Counted from the stretch's first letter, positions 27,811-38,173 are shown. The stretch is 64,000 nt of DNA from Corynebacterium sp. HMSC078H07 (GCF_001812805.1 NZ_KV810494.1:116526-180525); one strand, 5' to 3'. Notes: generated by a model from the sequence alone, not told the origin. Made by a program: numbers and translations.

Positions 27811-28815
27811 ATGACTATTAATAATTGCGCATGGACCGACGACATTCTCGGCCCGGAATTCCAATCCACCCCACTTGAGCTTGGCGCCGACCCCGATGGT
27901 GAGGGGGACGTGCGCGCCACGCTGGTGCGCTACTGCCCCGGCGGCGAGGAATCTGCCGCTCACGATGATCGCCCCGCCATCGTGTGGGTTCACGGCATGA
28001 CGGATTACTTCTTCCATACCCACGTCGCGGAATACTTCTACGAGCTGGGTTATGCCTTTTATGCTGTGGATCTGCGCAAGTGCGGCCGCTCCCGGCAGGA
28101 GGGCCAAACCTGGCACTACATTAGTGACCTCCGGTATTACGATGCCGACCTGAACGCGGCGCTCGATGCCCTCCCCAACCCCTCCGTGGTCATCCTGGGC
28201 CACTCGACTGCAGGCACGATTGTCGCCTTGTGGCTCGACCGACTGCGCCGTACTGACTCCGCGCGGTTCGCACGTATTGCGGGCGTTATTCTCAATAGCC
28301 CTTGGTTGGCCATGATGGGAATTTCGGATACTGCCTACGAAGCTGCCAAGCACGTGGTTTACGCCGGCGCGAAAATTGCTCCGCGATTCGCCATTCCCGG
28401 CGACGACCTCACTGCGTATGGCGAATCGGTACATGCGAGCCACCATGGTGACTGGGACTATGACCTGACGCTGAAGCCCCTAGGCGGGCACGAGAAATAC
28501 CTCGGCTGGCTGGCAGCCGTCTTCCGTGGCTTCGACGCTATTCACTCAGGCCACGTCAACATTGGCGTGCCGCTGCTGACGATGACCTCTCATAGGTCGG
28601 AGTTGGGCAAGGAGTATTCGGAATCGTCGAATACGGCAGACACGGTCGTCGACAAGCGCCAGAGCCAGCGCTGGGCCAAGGAACTGAGCCCCCATTACTC
28701 CCTCCACGTGGTCCGCAACGGCCGTCACGACCTCTTCCTCTCCCAGCCCGAGCCGCTTGACGACGCCCTCTCCGCCTCCGCCGAGTGGCTGCGCACCGTC
28801 GTGCCAGCTGAGTAG
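27811..28815 (+). CDS. Alpha/beta hydrolase (serine aminopeptidase S33 / lysophospholipase type)
   Basis: 334 residues from the ATG at 27811. The oxyanion region VWVHGMTDYFFH, the nucleophile elbow GHSTAG (Ser about residue 130) and a C-terminal NGRHDLFLS catalytic His segment fit the alpha/beta hydrolase fold. The genes I recall in this position in corynebacteria are annotated as lysophospholipases; the true substrate is unknown. It lies 24 bp before mtr, which however has its own -10. Confidence 0.85.
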   Translation: MTINNCAWTDDILGPEFQSTPLELGADPDGEGDVRATLVRYCPGGEESAAHDDRPAIVWVHGMTDYFFHTHVAEYFYELGYAFYAVDLRKCGRSRQEGQTWHYISDLRYYDADLNAALDALPNPSVVILGHSTAGTIVALWLDRLRRTDSARFARIAGVILNSPWLAMMGISDTAYEAAKHVVYAGAKIAPRFAIPGDDLTAYGESVHASHHGDWDYDLTLKPLGGHEKYLGWLAAVFRGFDAIHSGHVNIGVPLLTMTSHRSELGKEYSESSNTADTVVDKRQSQRWAKELSPHYSLHVVRNGRHDLFLSQPEPLDDALSASAEWLRTVVPAE

Positions 28816-28827
28816 TGAGCGGTTGCC

Positions 28828-28833
28828 TAGAAT
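28828..28833 (+). promoter_or_regulatory. -10 element (TAGAAT) for leaderless mtr mRNA
   Basis: TAGAAT ends 6 bases before the mtr ATG at 28840, in the 24-bp gap after the hydrolase gene. Confidence 0.5.
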
Positions 28834-28839
28834 GGCTCC

Positions 28840-30210
28840 ATGACTTCCGCACAACACTTCGACCTCGTCATCATCGGTACCGGATCGGGAAATTCCATCC
28901 CTTCTCCAGAATTTGATGACAAGAGCATTGCCATCATCGAGAAGGGAACCTTCGGCGGCACCTGCCTCAATGTAGGCTGTATTCCCACCAAAATGTACGT
29001 GTACGCTGCCGACGTGGCTCTTGCCGCACGTGACAGCGAGCGCCTCGGGGTCAGCGCGCATGTGGACTCCGTGGATTGGGACGCTATTGTCTCCCGCGTC
29101 TTCCACAACCGCATCGACCAGATTGCCCAAGGCGGCGAGGCCTACCGTCGTGGCGAGGAGACCCCTAATATTACGGTCTTTGACCAACATGCCCGGTTTA
29201 TTGGCCCGAAGACGCTGCGCTGCGGCGAGGACATTATTACTGGCGATCAGATTGTCATTGCTACCGGTTCGCGCCCAGTTCTCCCTGAGCCCTACGCCAG
29301 CGCCGATGTCCCCGTTCACACCAACGAGGACATTATGCGTTTGGAGAAGCAGCCGCAGAGCCTCATCGTTGTGGGCGGCGGATATATCGCCATGGAGTTT
29401 GCCCACGTCTTCGATGGCTTGGGCACCAAGGTCACCGTGATCAACCGTTCTGAAAAGCTCCTGCGCTTCCTAGATGAGGATCTGAGCACGCGGTTCAATG
29501 ACATCGCCCGTAAGCGTTTCGACGTCCACATCGGCACCGGCACCGCTCTCGAATCTACAGAGAACGGCGTGCAACTTACGCTTGATAACGGCACCGTTCT
29601 AGAGGCAGAGGCCATTCTCGTCGCCACCGGTCGAAAGCCCAATGGTGACCAGATGGATCTGTCTACCAGCGGTATCGATATGCATGAGGATGGGCGCATT
29701 AAGGTCGATGACTTCGGCCGCACCACGTGCGACGGCGTGTGGGCACTAGGTGATGTTTCCTCGCCCTACATGCTCAAGCACGTCGCTAATGCTGAACAGC
29801 GCGCAGTGCAGCACAACCTCCTTCACCCAGAGGACCTGCACTCCATGCCGCACGAGCACGTTCCCTCCGCCATCTTTACCCATCCGCAGATAGCCACGGT
29901 CGGCCTTACTGAGGCCCAGGCACGCGACGAGGGCTTTGACATCGCCGTCAAGGTCCAAAATTTCGGGGATGTCGCTTATGGCTGGGCCATGGAGGACTCC
30001 ACGGGAGTCTGCAAGCTCGTGGCTGACCGGGCGACCGGAAAGCTTCTTGGCGCGCACCTCATGGGCCCGCAGGCCTCTACGCTTATCCAGCAACTTATTA
30101 CTGCAATGGCTTATGACATCGATCTGCGCAACTTTGCTCGCTCGCAGTATTGGATCCATCCGGCTCTACCAGAAGTCGTGGAAAATGCTGTTTTAGGTCT
30201 GGAATGGTAA
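28840..30210 (+). CDS. mtr: Mycothione reductase
   Basis: 456 residues. The N-terminal FAD motif IIGTGSGNS replaces the usual GxGxxG/A of lipoamide dehydrogenase, which is characteristic of mycothione reductase. The redox disulfide GGTCLNVGCIPTK (Cys 42 and 47), the NAD(P) motif VVGGGYIAMEFAH and the C-terminal SQYWIHPALPEVVENA with the active-site His are all intact. It reduces mycothiol disulfide with NADPH and so maintains the thiol pool of actinobacteria. Confidence 0.95.
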   Translation: MTSAQHFDLVIIGTGSGNSIPSPEFDDKSIAIIEKGTFGGTCLNVGCIPTKMYVYAADVALAARDSERLGVSAHVDSVDWDAIVSRVFHNRIDQIAQGGEAYRRGEETPNITVFDQHARFIGPKTLRCGEDIITGDQIVIATGSRPVLPEPYASADVPVHTNEDIMRLEKQPQSLIVVGGGYIAMEFAHVFDGLGTKVTVINRSEKLLRFLDEDLSTRFNDIARKRFDVHIGTGTALESTENGVQLTLDNGTVLEAEAILVATGRKPNGDQMDLSTSGIDMHEDGRIKVDDFGRTTCDGVWALGDVSSPYMLKHVANAEQRAVQHNLLHPEDLHSMPHEHVPSAIFTHPQIATVGLTEAQARDEGFDIAVKVQNFGDVAYGWAMEDSTGVCKLVADRATGKLLGAHLMGPQASTLIQQLITAMAYDIDLRNFARSQYWIHPALPEVVENAVLGLEW

Positions 30211-30223
30211 TTAGATTCACGGA

Positions 30224-30239
30224 TGTGACGCATTTCACT
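30224..30239. promoter_or_regulatory. Probable GlxR (CRP-type) binding site
   Basis: TGTGA-N6-TCACT matches the GlxR consensus TGTGA-N6-TCACA in 9 of 10 fixed positions. It lies about 165 bp upstream of the mapped -35, so it could activate this promoter or repress a distal one. Confidence 0.5.
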
Positions 30240-30390
30240 TTTTATGCAGCGCCGCCCAGTACAATTGACTAAACCGCACCGTACGACACTCTTTACACGG
30301 ACAACATCTCACAGCTCGCATCCAGCTGCCTACTTATTTCGGGGGTAGTTGCCCCGCGAAGGAGTAGGAATATCACAACTGGCGTGCATT

Positions 30391-30419
30391 TTGAGTGGCC
30401 GTTGGCTACGTTTTATACA
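30391..30419 (+). promoter_or_regulatory. Promoter of the secreted-protein pair
   Basis: -35 TTGAGT (30391-30396), a 17-bp spacer and -10 TATACA (30414-30419). This is close to the sigma-A consensus and one of the few promoters here with both elements. Confidence 0.55.
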
Positions 30420-30547
30420 GACACCGGAACGAGTCGATGCTCTCACCGGCTCAGTGTGTTTTGGGGATACCAAACTAATCCCTATCCCAGTGAATCGAGG
30501 CTCCTCCGCTTGGAGGCCTTGCACGTACGACATTAAGGACATTTGAT

Positions 30548-30964
30548 ATGCGTATCCGCAATGCAGCCCTCGCCGGCGCTACCGCTCTCGCAGTTGCCTT
30601 CGGCGGCACCACCGTTGCTACCGCAGCCACCTTCGACGGCTCCAACACCACCGAAGCTATCAACGACGCTGAGTCTGGTCAGCCTTACGACAAGCCGGAG
30701 GGCTCCCTGTCTTCCAAGGTTGGTGGCTGGTTCAACATCGACGAGGACGACAACATCGGCACCGAGGCTGACGGCCGTGCCATCTTTGGTTCCTCCAAGT
30801 CTGAGCACTGCGATGAGGGCGAAGCTGGTGAGTGCACCACCATCGGCGACCAGCCGACTTGGGCCAAGACCTTCTACGGCGTTGGCGTTGCCAGCGCCGT
30901 CGCTTCCATCGCCGGCCTCATCGGCGTGGTCTACAACTTCTTCGTCCACGGCCCGTCCTTCTAA
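30548..30964 (+). CDS. Exported, C-terminally anchored Corynebacterium protein (paralogue 1)
   Basis: 138 residues. The Sec signal peptide (residues 1-27) ends VATAAT. An acidic, glycine-rich middle carries SLSSKVGGWF and two cysteines (EHCDEG, GECTT) that may form a disulfide. The C-terminus after PTWAKTFYG is a hydrophobic helix ending VYNFFVHGP. I recall a similar secreted protein downstream of mtr in C. glutamicum (cg2195), with strong expression. Function unknown. It shares layout and motifs with the next gene. Confidence 0.75.
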   Translation: MRIRNAALAGATALAVAFGGTTVATAATFDGSNTTEAINDAESGQPYDKPEGSLSSKVGGWFNIDEDDNIGTEADGRAIFGSSKSEHCDEGEAGECTTIGDQPTWAKTFYGVGVASAVASIAGLIGVVYNFFVHGPSF

Positions 30965-31001
30965 GACGCCCCACTCACACTTTCCGAAAGGCTTAAACTT
31001 C

Positions 31002-31406
31002 ATGCGTAACTTCCGCACCGCCGCTGTTGCTGCTGCAACCGCCGCTTCCGTTGCTTTCGCTGGCACCTCCGTTGCTTTCGCTGCTGACAACAACTCCGAG
31101 GAAACCTCCCTCTCCTCTGAGCTGTCCTCCGCAAACGAGAAGGTCAAGGAGGACGACAGCGACGCTACCCTGTCCTCCAAGTGGGGCGACGCTACCGGCG
31201 CTGACAAGAAGGTCGCCGGCGCCGACCTCCTCGGCGAGAACACCGCTGATGACACCACCAACCAGACCTGGGCTAAGGCTTGGCGCGAGGGCACCTACGC
31301 TGCTATCGGTACCGCTATTGCAGGCGCTCTCTTCGCTGCCTACAACTTCGCTGTGTACAACCACATCGTTCCGGCACACGTTCTGGATCCGTTCTTCCGC
31401 CGCTAA
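31002..31406 (+). CDS. Exported, C-terminally anchored Corynebacterium protein (paralogue 2)
   Basis: 134 residues from the ATG at 31002 (GAAAGG upstream), 37 bp after paralogue 1. The signal peptide (1-28) ends VAFAAD; the acidic middle contains TLSSKWGDA, and after QTWAKAWREG a hydrophobic helix ends AAYNFAVYNH. The shared LSSK, TWAK and YNF positions show duplication from a common ancestor, but the cysteines of paralogue 1 are missing. Both genes end at the hairpin at 31422. Function unknown; an envelope role is likely. Confidence 0.75.
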   Translation: MRNFRTAAVAAATAASVAFAGTSVAFAADNNSEETSLSSELSSANEKVKEDDSDATLSSKWGDATGADKKVAGADLLGENTADDTTNQTWAKAWREGTYAAIGTAIAGALFAAYNFAVYNHIVPAHVLDPFFRR

Positions 31407-31421
31407 TTCTTTAGCGCCGTA

Positions 31422-31458
31422 AAAAGCGCCCCACTCCATTCCGGAGCGGGGCGCTTTT
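31422..31458 (+). terminator. Terminator of the secreted-protein pair
   Basis: 16-bp arms with one mismatch around a 5- to 6-nt loop, ending in TTTT. It starts 16 bp after the stop codon. Confidence 0.8.
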
Positions 31459-31477
31459 GCTCTTCAAGGCCCAAAGT

Positions 31478-31548
31478 AAGGGCCCTAACTTACGCAGATC
31501 TTGCACCCGCCGCCAAGATCTGGCGGATCAGCGTCAGTTAGGGCCCTT
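31478..31548. repeat. 71-bp nested hairpin with AAGGGCCCTAACT arms
   Basis: Perfect 13-bp outer arms (31478-31490 with 31536-31548) enclose a second inverted repeat AGATCTT/AAGATCT (31496-31502 with 31515-31521). It lies 31 bp past the mapB stop and may terminate mapB. In size and CCCTAA/TTAGGG arms it resembles the element at 2279-2348. Confidence 0.6.
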
Positions 31549-31579
31549 GGGCTACTTAGTTGGTGTGGTGTGCGACCAA

Positions 31580-32452
31580 CTAGTCAAGCTCACCCGGCAA
31601 GGTGAGGATTTCATTGCCGTCCTCAGTGATGACGATGGTGTGCTCAAACTGTGCCGTGAACTTGCCATCAGTGTTCTGCACGGTCCAACCGTTGTCCCAG
31701 ATTTCGTAGTCGAGGGAGCCAAGGTTAATCATCGGCTCAATCGTCAGGGTCATGCCCGGCTCCAAAACGTCGCGGTAGGTCATAGAGTCGTAGTGCAGGA
31801 CGACGAGTCCATTGTGGAAGGTTGGGCCCACACCGTGGCCGGTAAAGTCCGTCACCACGTTGTAGCCAAAGCGCTTGGCATAAGACTCGATGACGCGGCC
31901 GATAACATTAATCTCACGGCCAGCCTTCGCTACCTTGATGCCACGCATCATTGCTTCCTTGGTGCGCTCCACAAGCAGCTTGTGCTCCTCAGAAACGTTT
32001 CCAGCCAAGAAGGTGGCGTTCGTATCACCGTGGACTCCGTTCTTGAAAGCGGTGACATCAATATTGACGATGTCACCGTCCTCAATCACCGTGGTATCCG
32101 GGATACCGTGGCACACAATCTCATTGAGGGACACACAGCACGACTTCGGGAAACCCAAGTAGCCCAGTGTGGAGGGGTAAGCACCGTGGTCACACATGTA
32201 CTCGTGGGCCACGCGGTCCACCTCATCCGTGGTAACACCAGGTGCTACGGCCTTGCCAGCTTCTTGGAGGGCGTTGGCAGCAATGCGGGATGCCTCACGC
32301 ATGGCTTCGATGACCTCCGGGGTCTGGATGAAGGGCTCGCCTTGAGCCTCCTGCACAGTGTCCTTCCACACGTACTCAGGACGCTCAATGTCCTTCGGAA
32401 CTGTGCGGATAGGAGTGTCTTTTTCTTGTTTCAGCTTCGCGCGCGTAGTCAT
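31580..32452 (-). CDS. mapB: Methionine aminopeptidase (type I, MapB)
   Basis: 290 residues from the ATG at 32452. An N-terminal extension of about 40 residues precedes the pita-bread fold. Metal ligands lie in [11 protein letters not shown], the GHGVGPTFH block, TIEPM and QFEHTIVI. It removes initiator methionine from new proteins. It follows the penicillin-binding lipoprotein by 32 bp, and a TACCAT at 32461-32466 could give it its own leaderless transcript. Confidence 0.95.
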   Translation of the reverse strand: MTTRAKLKQEKDTPIRTVPKDIERPEYVWKDTVQEAQGEPFIQTPEVIEAMREASRIAANALQEAGKAVAPGVTTDEVDRVAHEYMCDHGAYPSTLGYLGFPKSCCVSLNEIVCHGIPDTTVIEDGDIVNIDVTAFKNGVHGDTNATFLAGNVSEEHKLLVERTKEAMMRGIKVAKAGREINVIGRVIESYAKRFGYNVVTDFTGHGVGPTFHNGLVVLHYDSMTYRDVLEPGMTLTIEPMINLGSLDYEIWDNGWTVQNTDGKFTAQFEHTIVITEDGNEILTLPGELD

Positions 32453-32460
32453 GACTATCC

Positions 32461-32466
32461 ATGGTA
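32461..32466 (-). promoter_or_regulatory. Possible -10 element (TACCAT) for mapB
   Basis: TACCAT on the minus strand ends 8 bases before the mapB ATG. The fit is weaker than for other leaderless sites because the G/C-rich middle departs from TANANT. Confidence 0.35.
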
Positions 32467-32484
32467 GCCCTCTGGGCTCAAGGC

Positions 32485-34347
32485 TCACAAAGGCGGCTGC
32501 TGTTCCCCGGCCACGGGTACGTCGCCGTGGCCTTCAGCGCGATATTCATCAAGGCGCTGGAGGAAATTATCCGTGATGTTGACCGAGATTGTAGAGCCTC
32601 CGCCCAGCACAACCAGCGTGGCAAAGGCGATGTCATCGTCACGGTATCCGGTGAACCACGCGTGCGATCCTCCATTAATTTCCGCCTCACCGGTCTTGCC
32701 GTAAATGGTACCTCCGGCTTGCATACCGGCAGCTGTACCGCCAACGACTACTTGGCGCATCATGTCGCGCACCTGATTAATCGTTTCTGGACTGGGCGGT
32801 TCAACCTGTTCAGAGGCCTTTGTCTTGTGAGACTCAATAAAGGTCGGCGTGGGCGTCTTGCCCGCCGCCACGGTAGAGGACACAAGCGCCATGCCAAAAG
32901 GAGAAGCAAGGTCGAGGCCCTGACCGTAACCGGCCTCGGTACGTTCCAGAGGCGTCTCCCCTTCCGGAATGGAACCAGTCATTGTAGACAGGCCAGGAAT
33001 CTCGTAGTCAATGCCCAAACCATACTGTTTGCCAATCTTCTGCAGTTCGCCCTTGTCCATGTTCGTTGAAATCTCAGCAAATGTGGTGTTGCAGGATTGA
33101 GCAAAAGCTTGGCGCAGCGGTACAGAACCCAGCGAGAACCCGTTGTAGTTCGTCACGATGCGCCCATACAGGTCCATGGTTCCGGGACACGGCACGATGG
33201 AATCGGGGTTGAGCCCGTGCTTGTCGACACCCCCCGCGGCCGTAATAATCTTAAACACCGAGCCTGGGGGGAACTGGCCCTGCAGGGCGATATCGCCCTT
33301 CTTGTCGGCTTCAGGTGTCTGGGCCACAGCGAGAATCTCGCCGGTCGAGGGACGCATGGCCACAATCATCGCTTCATACTCGGAGCGTAGGTTTACTGCT
33401 TCCTGGGCCGCGCGCTGCACGTCATAGTCCAGCGATACCTTGATAGACGGGGCAGCTTCGGGTTCGTGATACTCGACATCAGACAGCGCTGCGCCATGTT
33501 CATTGACCACGGAAACGGACCACCCGTTGGTGCCATTGACCTCCTCGGAGACCAAGGAACGGACACGGGAGAGAATGTCTGGTGCGAGACCAGTATCGCG
33601 GGTTATGAGTGCCGGCTCTTCATTGAAGCGAATGCCCTTTTGATTCTCCAACGCCGGGCGCACGCGGCCTACTTGGTCATCAGTGAGCATAGCAACGGAG
33701 TAGGATCCATCGGCCCCGTCCAGATTCTTGCTGAGTTCGCCCGCATCAATTTCGGGAATCGAATCATCATCACGATGAGCCTGGCTTAAAGCACTCGAAA
33801 TCTTGGCCGCAACTGGTCTCACGTCCTCTACCGCGTCAGTGTCGACAACCAACCGGTACTGCAGGCCCGGAGACATGAGCTCCACACCGTCGGAGGAGAC
33901 CACGCCTGCCCGCTTCGGGGCTATAGAGCGCAGCTCAAGGTGCTGGTGAGCACCCAAATCGGGATGCACAATGCTGGGCTGCCAGCGCACCGTCCATTCC
34001 TTATCCTTGCGAGTCAAGGCCATGGACGTGTCATAGCGCAAAGTACGGTCACGCGGCAGAGTCCATGTCACGGAATAATGAGCGGTGGCGCGGGCATCCT
34101 CTTGTTCCACACCAGTCAGCTCCACGTCGAGCCCCTCTGCTTGGAGGCCAGCGAAGGTGGCATCGAGGGTTGAGGTGGCGGTCGAGGGATCGTCGATAAG
34201 CGCGGCAAGTTCCTCGTTGTTGCGGGTCTCCATGTCCTCGAGGAACTGCTCGGCCACAGGTTCCGCCGAGACCGGCTTCGGGGTGCAGGCAACCACCGAG
34301 GACGCCGCGATACTTGCTGCGCCCAGCAGCGCCACCAACCTCTTCAT
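32485..34347 (-). CDS. Penicillin-binding lipoprotein (transpeptidase)
   Basis: 620 residues from the ATG at 34347. The signal peptide ends in the lipobox SVVAC, so the protein is lipid-anchored rather than held by a transmembrane helix. An NTF2-like/MecA_N-type domain (about 35-145) and a dimerisation domain precede the transpeptidase, with SVFK (SxxK), SCN (SxN) and KTGEAE. It cross-links peptidoglycan outside the membrane. The lipoprotein anchor on a class B PBP is typical of actinobacteria. The ispG-pbp-mapB order matches what I recall of C. glutamicum. Confidence 0.92.
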   Translation of the reverse strand: MKRLVALLGAASIAASSVVACTPKPVSAEPVAEQFLEDMETRNNEELAALIDDPSTATSTLDATFAGLQAEGLDVELTGVEQEDARATAHYSVTWTLPRDRTLRYDTSMALTRKDKEWTVRWQPSIVHPDLGAHQHLELRSIAPKRAGVVSSDGVELMSPGLQYRLVVDTDAVEDVRPVAAKISSALSQAHRDDDSIPEIDAGELSKNLDGADGSYSVAMLTDDQVGRVRPALENQKGIRFNEEPALITRDTGLAPDILSRVRSLVSEEVNGTNGWSVSVVNEHGAALSDVEYHEPEAAPSIKVSLDYDVQRAAQEAVNLRSEYEAMIVAMRPSTGEILAVAQTPEADKKGDIALQGQFPPGSVFKIITAAGGVDKHGLNPDSIVPCPGTMDLYGRIVTNYNGFSLGSVPLRQAFAQSCNTTFAEISTNMDKGELQKIGKQYGLGIDYEIPGLSTMTGSIPEGETPLERTEAGYGQGLDLASPFGMALVSSTVAAGKTPTPTFIESHKTKASEQVEPPSPETINQVRDMMRQVVVGGTAAGMQAGGTIYGKTGEAEINGGSHAWFTGYRDDDIAFATLVVLGGGSTISVNITDNFLQRLDEYRAEGHGDVPVAGEQQPPL

Positions 34348-34355
34348 GTTTGGGC

Positions 34356-34361
34356 AGCGTA
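34356..34361 (-). promoter_or_regulatory. -10 element (TACGCT) for the leaderless PBP mRNA
   Basis: TACGCT on the minus strand ends 8 bases before the ATG at 34347, within the 59-bp gap after ispG. Confidence 0.45.
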
Positions 34362-34406
34362 GCAGGTGGAGGCGACACGACGGTCGCCCCACACCGCGAA
34401 AGGTAC

Positions 34407-35570
34407 TTACTGAGTGACGCGAACCTCAGCCTTGGCGCCCTCGACGGCTTCAAGGCCCTGCTCCTCTGCGAGGCGCATCGCTTCCTCAATGAGGGTTTCT
34501 ACGATCTTGGACTCGGGCACGGTCTTGATGACCTCGCCCTTGACGAAGATCTGACCCTTACCGTTACCGGAAGCCACACCAAGATCGGCATCGCGTGCCT
34601 CACCTGGGCCGTTAACCACACAACCCATGACGGCCACGCGCAGCGGGAACTCCATACCGTCGAGGCCCTCAGTGACCTCGTTGGCCAGCTTGTACACGTC
34701 TACCTGGGCACGGCCACACGACGGGCAAGAGACAATCTCCAGTTTGCGTGGGCGCAAGTTAAGTGACTGCAGAATTTGATCGCCAACCTTGATCTCTTCG
34801 ACCGGGTCAGCGGACAGGGATACGCGGATAGTGTCACCGATGCCTTCCGCCAACAAAGCACCGAAAGCAACGGAGGACTTGATGGTGCCCTGGAAGGCCG
34901 GGCCTGCCTCAGTAACGCCGAGGTGCAGCGGATAATCGCACTGAGCAGCCAGCTGGCGGTAAGCCTCCACCATGATGACTGGGTCATTGTGCTTAACGGA
35001 GATGGCAATGTCACCGTAGCCGTGCTCCTCGAAGAGGCTAGCCTCCCACAGAGCGGACTCAACGAGTGCCTCCGGAGTGGCCTTGCCGTACTTTTCCATG
35101 ATGCGCTTATCCAGCGAACCAGCATTGACGCCGATACGAATCGGGATTCCTGCATCACCGGCAGCTTTGGCTACTTCCTTGACGCGGCCATCAAATTCCT
35201 TGATGTTGCCCGGATTGACGCGAACCGCGGCACAGCCGGCGTCAATCGCGGCGAAGATGTACTTGGGTTGGAAGTGGATATCTGCAATAACCGGGATGGG
35301 AGACTTCTTCGCAATCGCCGGCAGAGCCTCGGCATCCACTGTCTTCGGGCAGGCCACGCGAACAATGTCACAGCCGCTGGCGGTAAGCTGCGCGATCTGC
35401 TGCAGGGTGGCGTTGACGTCGTGAGTCTTCGTCGTCGTCATCGACTGCACCGAAATGGGGTGCTCTGAGCCCACGCCTACCTGGCCGACCATCAGCTGGC
35501 GCGTCTTTCGGCGCGGCGCCAAGGTGGGAGGTGGGCCGTCAGGGATTCCAAGACCGATGGGGGTCGACAT
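34407..35570 (-). CDS. ispG: 4-hydroxy-3-methylbut-2-enyl diphosphate synthase
   Basis: 387 residues, ATG with AAGGAG upstream. TIM-barrel motifs ([30 protein letters not shown]) and the iron-sulfur ligands SCPSCGR and [11 protein letters not shown] are present. It carries out the penultimate step of the MEP isoprenoid pathway. dxr, the pathway's second enzyme, lies two genes upstream, so the locus groups isoprenoid supply with envelope functions. Confidence 0.98.
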   Translation of the reverse strand: MSTPIGLGIPDGPPPTLAPRRKTRQLMVGQVGVGSEHPISVQSMTTTKTHDVNATLQQIAQLTASGCDIVRVACPKTVDAEALPAIAKKSPIPVIADIHFQPKYIFAAIDAGCAAVRVNPGNIKEFDGRVKEVAKAAGDAGIPIRIGVNAGSLDKRIMEKYGKATPEALVESALWEASLFEEHGYGDIAISVKHNDPVIMVEAYRQLAAQCDYPLHLGVTEAGPAFQGTIKSSVAFGALLAEGIGDTIRVSLSADPVEEIKVGDQILQSLNLRPRKLEIVSCPSCGRAQVDVYKLANEVTEGLDGMEFPLRVAVMGCVVNGPGEARDADLGVASGNGKGQIFVKGEVIKTVPESKIVETLIEEAMRLAEEQGLEAVEGAKAEVRVTQ

Positions 35571-35624
35571 GTGCGCTCCTTGGATAATCGAGGTTTAACG
35601 CCCCCACTCTAGCACCGAGTGCAC

Positions 35625-36833
35625 TTAGCTAAAGAGGCGTACCGGGTTCACCACATCCGCGACAATAATGAGCGCACCTACCGCCATTAGAAGGAACGCG
35701 AGCGCGTAAGTAATCGGCATGAGTTTGGTGTAATCCGCCGGACCCTTCGGTTCCTTTCCCATGAGGCGGCGAATCCTGTCACGCAGCTTTTCATACAGGA
35801 TGACGGCGATGTGTCCACCGTCGAAGGGCGGAAGCGGGATGAGGTTGAACAAGGCAAGGAAGAAGTTCAGTGATGCCAGCATCATGAAGAAGGAAGACCA
35901 GAGGCTTCGCTCCACGAGCTCGCCGCCCACACGCGAAGCACCGACGACAGACATCGGACCATTGACATCGCGTTCGTGGCCAAAGATGGAGGCGACCACG
36001 CCTGGGATTTTGGCCGGGAATTGTGCAATCCCTTGCACCGTCGCATCGAGCACGAAGCCGGTGTAGCGCGCCGTTGCCGGGAAGGCCTCTACGAAGGAAT
36101 ACGTCTCCACGATGTCAATGAGCTGGTTGGTCATGCCAATGGCTCCGACGCTAACGAGCTCACCTTCCGCGTTGAGGCGAGTTACCGTGTCGAGGGCGAT
36201 GTCAAAGGAACGTGGAGAACCATCACGCTCCACTTCAAGTGTCACGGTCTCACCTGGATGCTGCATAACGGTATCGCGCAGCTGCGCAAAGGAGTCCACA
36301 GCCTCGCCATTGAGGGCCAGCACGATATCGCCTGGTTCCACGCCCGCCTCCCCTGCTGGGCCCAAACCTTGGCAGGGTTCGAGTTCACCATCAGCCTTTT
36401 GATCAGACGTGCAGGATACTTCGCCCACGCGCGGGCGCACGTCCGCATCCGGATTCGGCAACCCCGTGGTCATGGCGATGATGAGCAGGATAATAAAGCC
36501 CAAAAGCAAATTGACCGTGATGCCGCCAGCCAACACGATGATGCGCTGCCACCACGGCTTCTTATACATAGCATGCGGTTCCTCTTCTTCAGTGAGGAAC
36601 TCATCCTGGGCAGTCATACCCGCAATATCGCAGAACCCGCCCACGGGGAAAGCTGCGAGACCGTATTCGGTATGTCCGCGGCTTACTGAGGCCACTTTAG
36701 GGCCAAAGCCGATAAAGAAACGGCGCACACACATGCCAAAGGCGCGGGCAGTCAACATGTGTCCGGCCTCGTGTAGGGCGACTGTAATGCCGATTCCTAG
36801 AGCGAAAAGAATGATGCCCAGGACATTTGCCAT
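35625..36833 (-). CDS. rip1: Site-2 intramembrane zinc metalloprotease (Rip1/RseP-like)
   Basis: 402 residues. The zinc motif HEAGH is at residues 21-25 in the first membrane helix, a PDZ domain sits around 150-230 (GEAGVEPGDIVLALNGE), and the LDG-type motif NLIPLPPFDGGH is in the third helix. It cleaves membrane-embedded regulators such as anti-sigma factors. It starts 15 bp after dxr, a conserved actinobacterial pairing. Confidence 0.93.
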   Translation of the reverse strand: MANVLGIILFALGIGITVALHEAGHMLTARAFGMCVRRFFIGFGPKVASVSRGHTEYGLAAFPVGGFCDIAGMTAQDEFLTEEEEPHAMYKKPWWQRIIVLAGGITVNLLLGFIILLIIAMTTGLPNPDADVRPRVGEVSCTSDQKADGELEPCQGLGPAGEAGVEPGDIVLALNGEAVDSFAQLRDTVMQHPGETVTLEVERDGSPRSFDIALDTVTRLNAEGELVSVGAIGMTNQLIDIVETYSFVEAFPATARYTGFVLDATVQGIAQFPAKIPGVVASIFGHERDVNGPMSVVGASRVGGELVERSLWSSFFMMLASLNFFLALFNLIPLPPFDGGHIAVILYEKLRDRIRRLMGKEPKGPADYTKLMPITYALAFLLMAVGALIIVADVVNPVRLFS

Positions 36834-36848
36834 AGGTGAAGGGGCTTT

Positions 36849-38015
36849 CTATCGAGCGAGCGAATCCACCAGCGCGTTCGCGCGGCGGCGGGCCTCGCCT
36901 TCCACGGCGAGGACGTCATCGACGGTAGAGGGTACACCAGCGAACTGCGTCGCTTCACCCAAGACGTGGCTAACAACGTCAACAATCTCCGGAAAGTGGA
37001 TACGCCCAGCCAAAAAGGCAGCGGCTGCCTCCTCGTTAGCCGCGTTGTACACCGCGGCATGCGTACCGCCCGCGGCGGCCGCCTCGCGCGCTAGCCGCAC
37101 CGCAGGAAACGCATCATCGTCGAGGGGCTCAAAGCGCCATTCGTGAGCAGTCGAAAAGTCCAAGGCCGGTTGAGCACCCGGCACGCGGTGTGGCCAGTCC
37201 AGTGCCAAGGAGATAGGCAACTTCATCGACGGCGGGGAGCACTGCGCTATCGTGCAGCCATCCGTAAAGGTTGCCATGGAATGCACGATGGATTGGGGGT
37301 GAACGGTGACCTCGATGCTTTCCGGTGGGACGTCGAAAAGCAGCGTCGCTTCAATCAGCTCAAGGCCCTTGTTGACCAACGTGGCCGAGTTGAGCGTGTT
37401 CATCTGCCCCATGGACCAGGTGGGGTGTTGGGCTGCTTGTTGCGGGGTGACCTCCCACATCTCTTCGCGCGTCCAGCCACGGAAGGGGCCACCCGAGGCG
37501 GTGAGTACGAGGTGATCGAGCTCTGCGTCACTTCCTCCGCGCAGACACTGCGCCATGGCTGAGTGTTCAGAATCCACGGGCACGATCTGCCCCTCCGACG
37601 CCAACCGGGTAACAATTGATCCACCGGCTACGAGGGATTCCTTGTTGGCCAACGCCAGGACTTCCCCCATCTCCAAGGTCGCGATGGTGGAGGCCAAGCC
37701 CATTGACCCGACAAGGGCATTGAGCACCTTATCTGCCTCCACTGCGCGAACGAGCTGCTCGGCTGAATCGGGGCCGGAGAGCACAGTACCGCCGAGTGCT
37801 TCGGAGACCTCTCGTGCCGCCTCAGGCTTGGCGACGGCCACGTGGTCAAACGAAAGATTGAGGGCGCGAGCCTGCTCGACAACTAGCTGGGGGTTCGATC
37901 CGCCGGCGGCAATGCCAACGACGGTGAATTTCTCCGGGTTATCTGCGATAACCTCCAGTGCCTGGGTGCCGATCGAGCCAGTAGATCCGAGGATAAGAAT
38001 GCGTTGGGTACTCAC
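36849..38015 (-). CDS. dxr: 1-deoxy-D-xylulose 5-phosphate reductoisomerase
   Basis: 388 residues from a GTG at 38015 that lies 7 bases after a TAGGGT -10. The NADPH motif [16 protein letters not shown], the metal-binding DSEHSA region and SGGPFRGW loop are present. It converts DXP to MEP, the committed step of the non-mevalonate pathway, and is the target of fosmidomycin. It heads the dxr-rip1-ispG series and is divergent from the DUF2631 gene. Confidence 0.97.
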   Translation of the reverse strand: MSTQRILILGSTGSIGTQALEVIADNPEKFTVVGIAAGGSNPQLVVEQARALNLSFDHVAVAKPEAAREVSEALGGTVLSGPDSAEQLVRAVEADKVLNALVGSMGLASTIATLEMGEVLALANKESLVAGGSIVTRLASEGQIVPVDSEHSAMAQCLRGGSDAELDHLVLTASGGPFRGWTREEMWEVTPQQAAQHPTWSMGQMNTLNSATLVNKGLELIEATLLFDVPPESIEVTVHPQSIVHSMATFTDGCTIAQCSPPSMKLPISLALDWPHRVPGAQPALDFSTAHEWRFEPLDDDAFPAVRLAREAAAAGGTHAAVYNAANEEAAAAFLAGRIHFPEIVDVVSHVLGEATQFAGVPSTVDDVLAVEGEARRRANALVDSLAR

Positions 38016-38022
38016 TCTGTTA

Positions 38023-38028
38023 ACCCTA
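38023..38028 (-). promoter_or_regulatory. -10 element (TAGGGT) for leaderless dxr mRNA
   Basis: TAGGGT on the minus strand ends 7 bases before the dxr GTG. The same hexamer and spacing precede the DUF4439 gene at 18137. Confidence 0.55.
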
Positions 38029-38173
38029 GTCGGAGTCGCGCACACAGCGACGACAAGGTTGCGGGGGTGTTTAATCGCGGTTAACGGCGGGATGCTTTAA
38101 ACTACTACACAGAATAACTGGCATTTTCGTGCGCTCACGCAGGTGAGCTGCGTGTACAGACAAAGGAGAGCAA

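Larger units (their letters stand above)
30211..30547 (+). other. 337-bp regulatory intergenic region upstream of the secreted-protein pair
   Basis: No convincing gene. It holds a GlxR-like site at 30224-30239, a promoter at 30391-30419 and an AAGGAC ribosome-binding site before 30548, implying a 5' leader of about 120 nt. Confidence 0.6.

Noticed and set aside
34393..34406. Search for tRNA or other RNA genes in the gaps between core genes
   Set aside because: No cloverleaf with a GTTCGA-type T-loop was found in any intergenic gap I examined; the only RNA element with full consensus is the TPP riboswitch.
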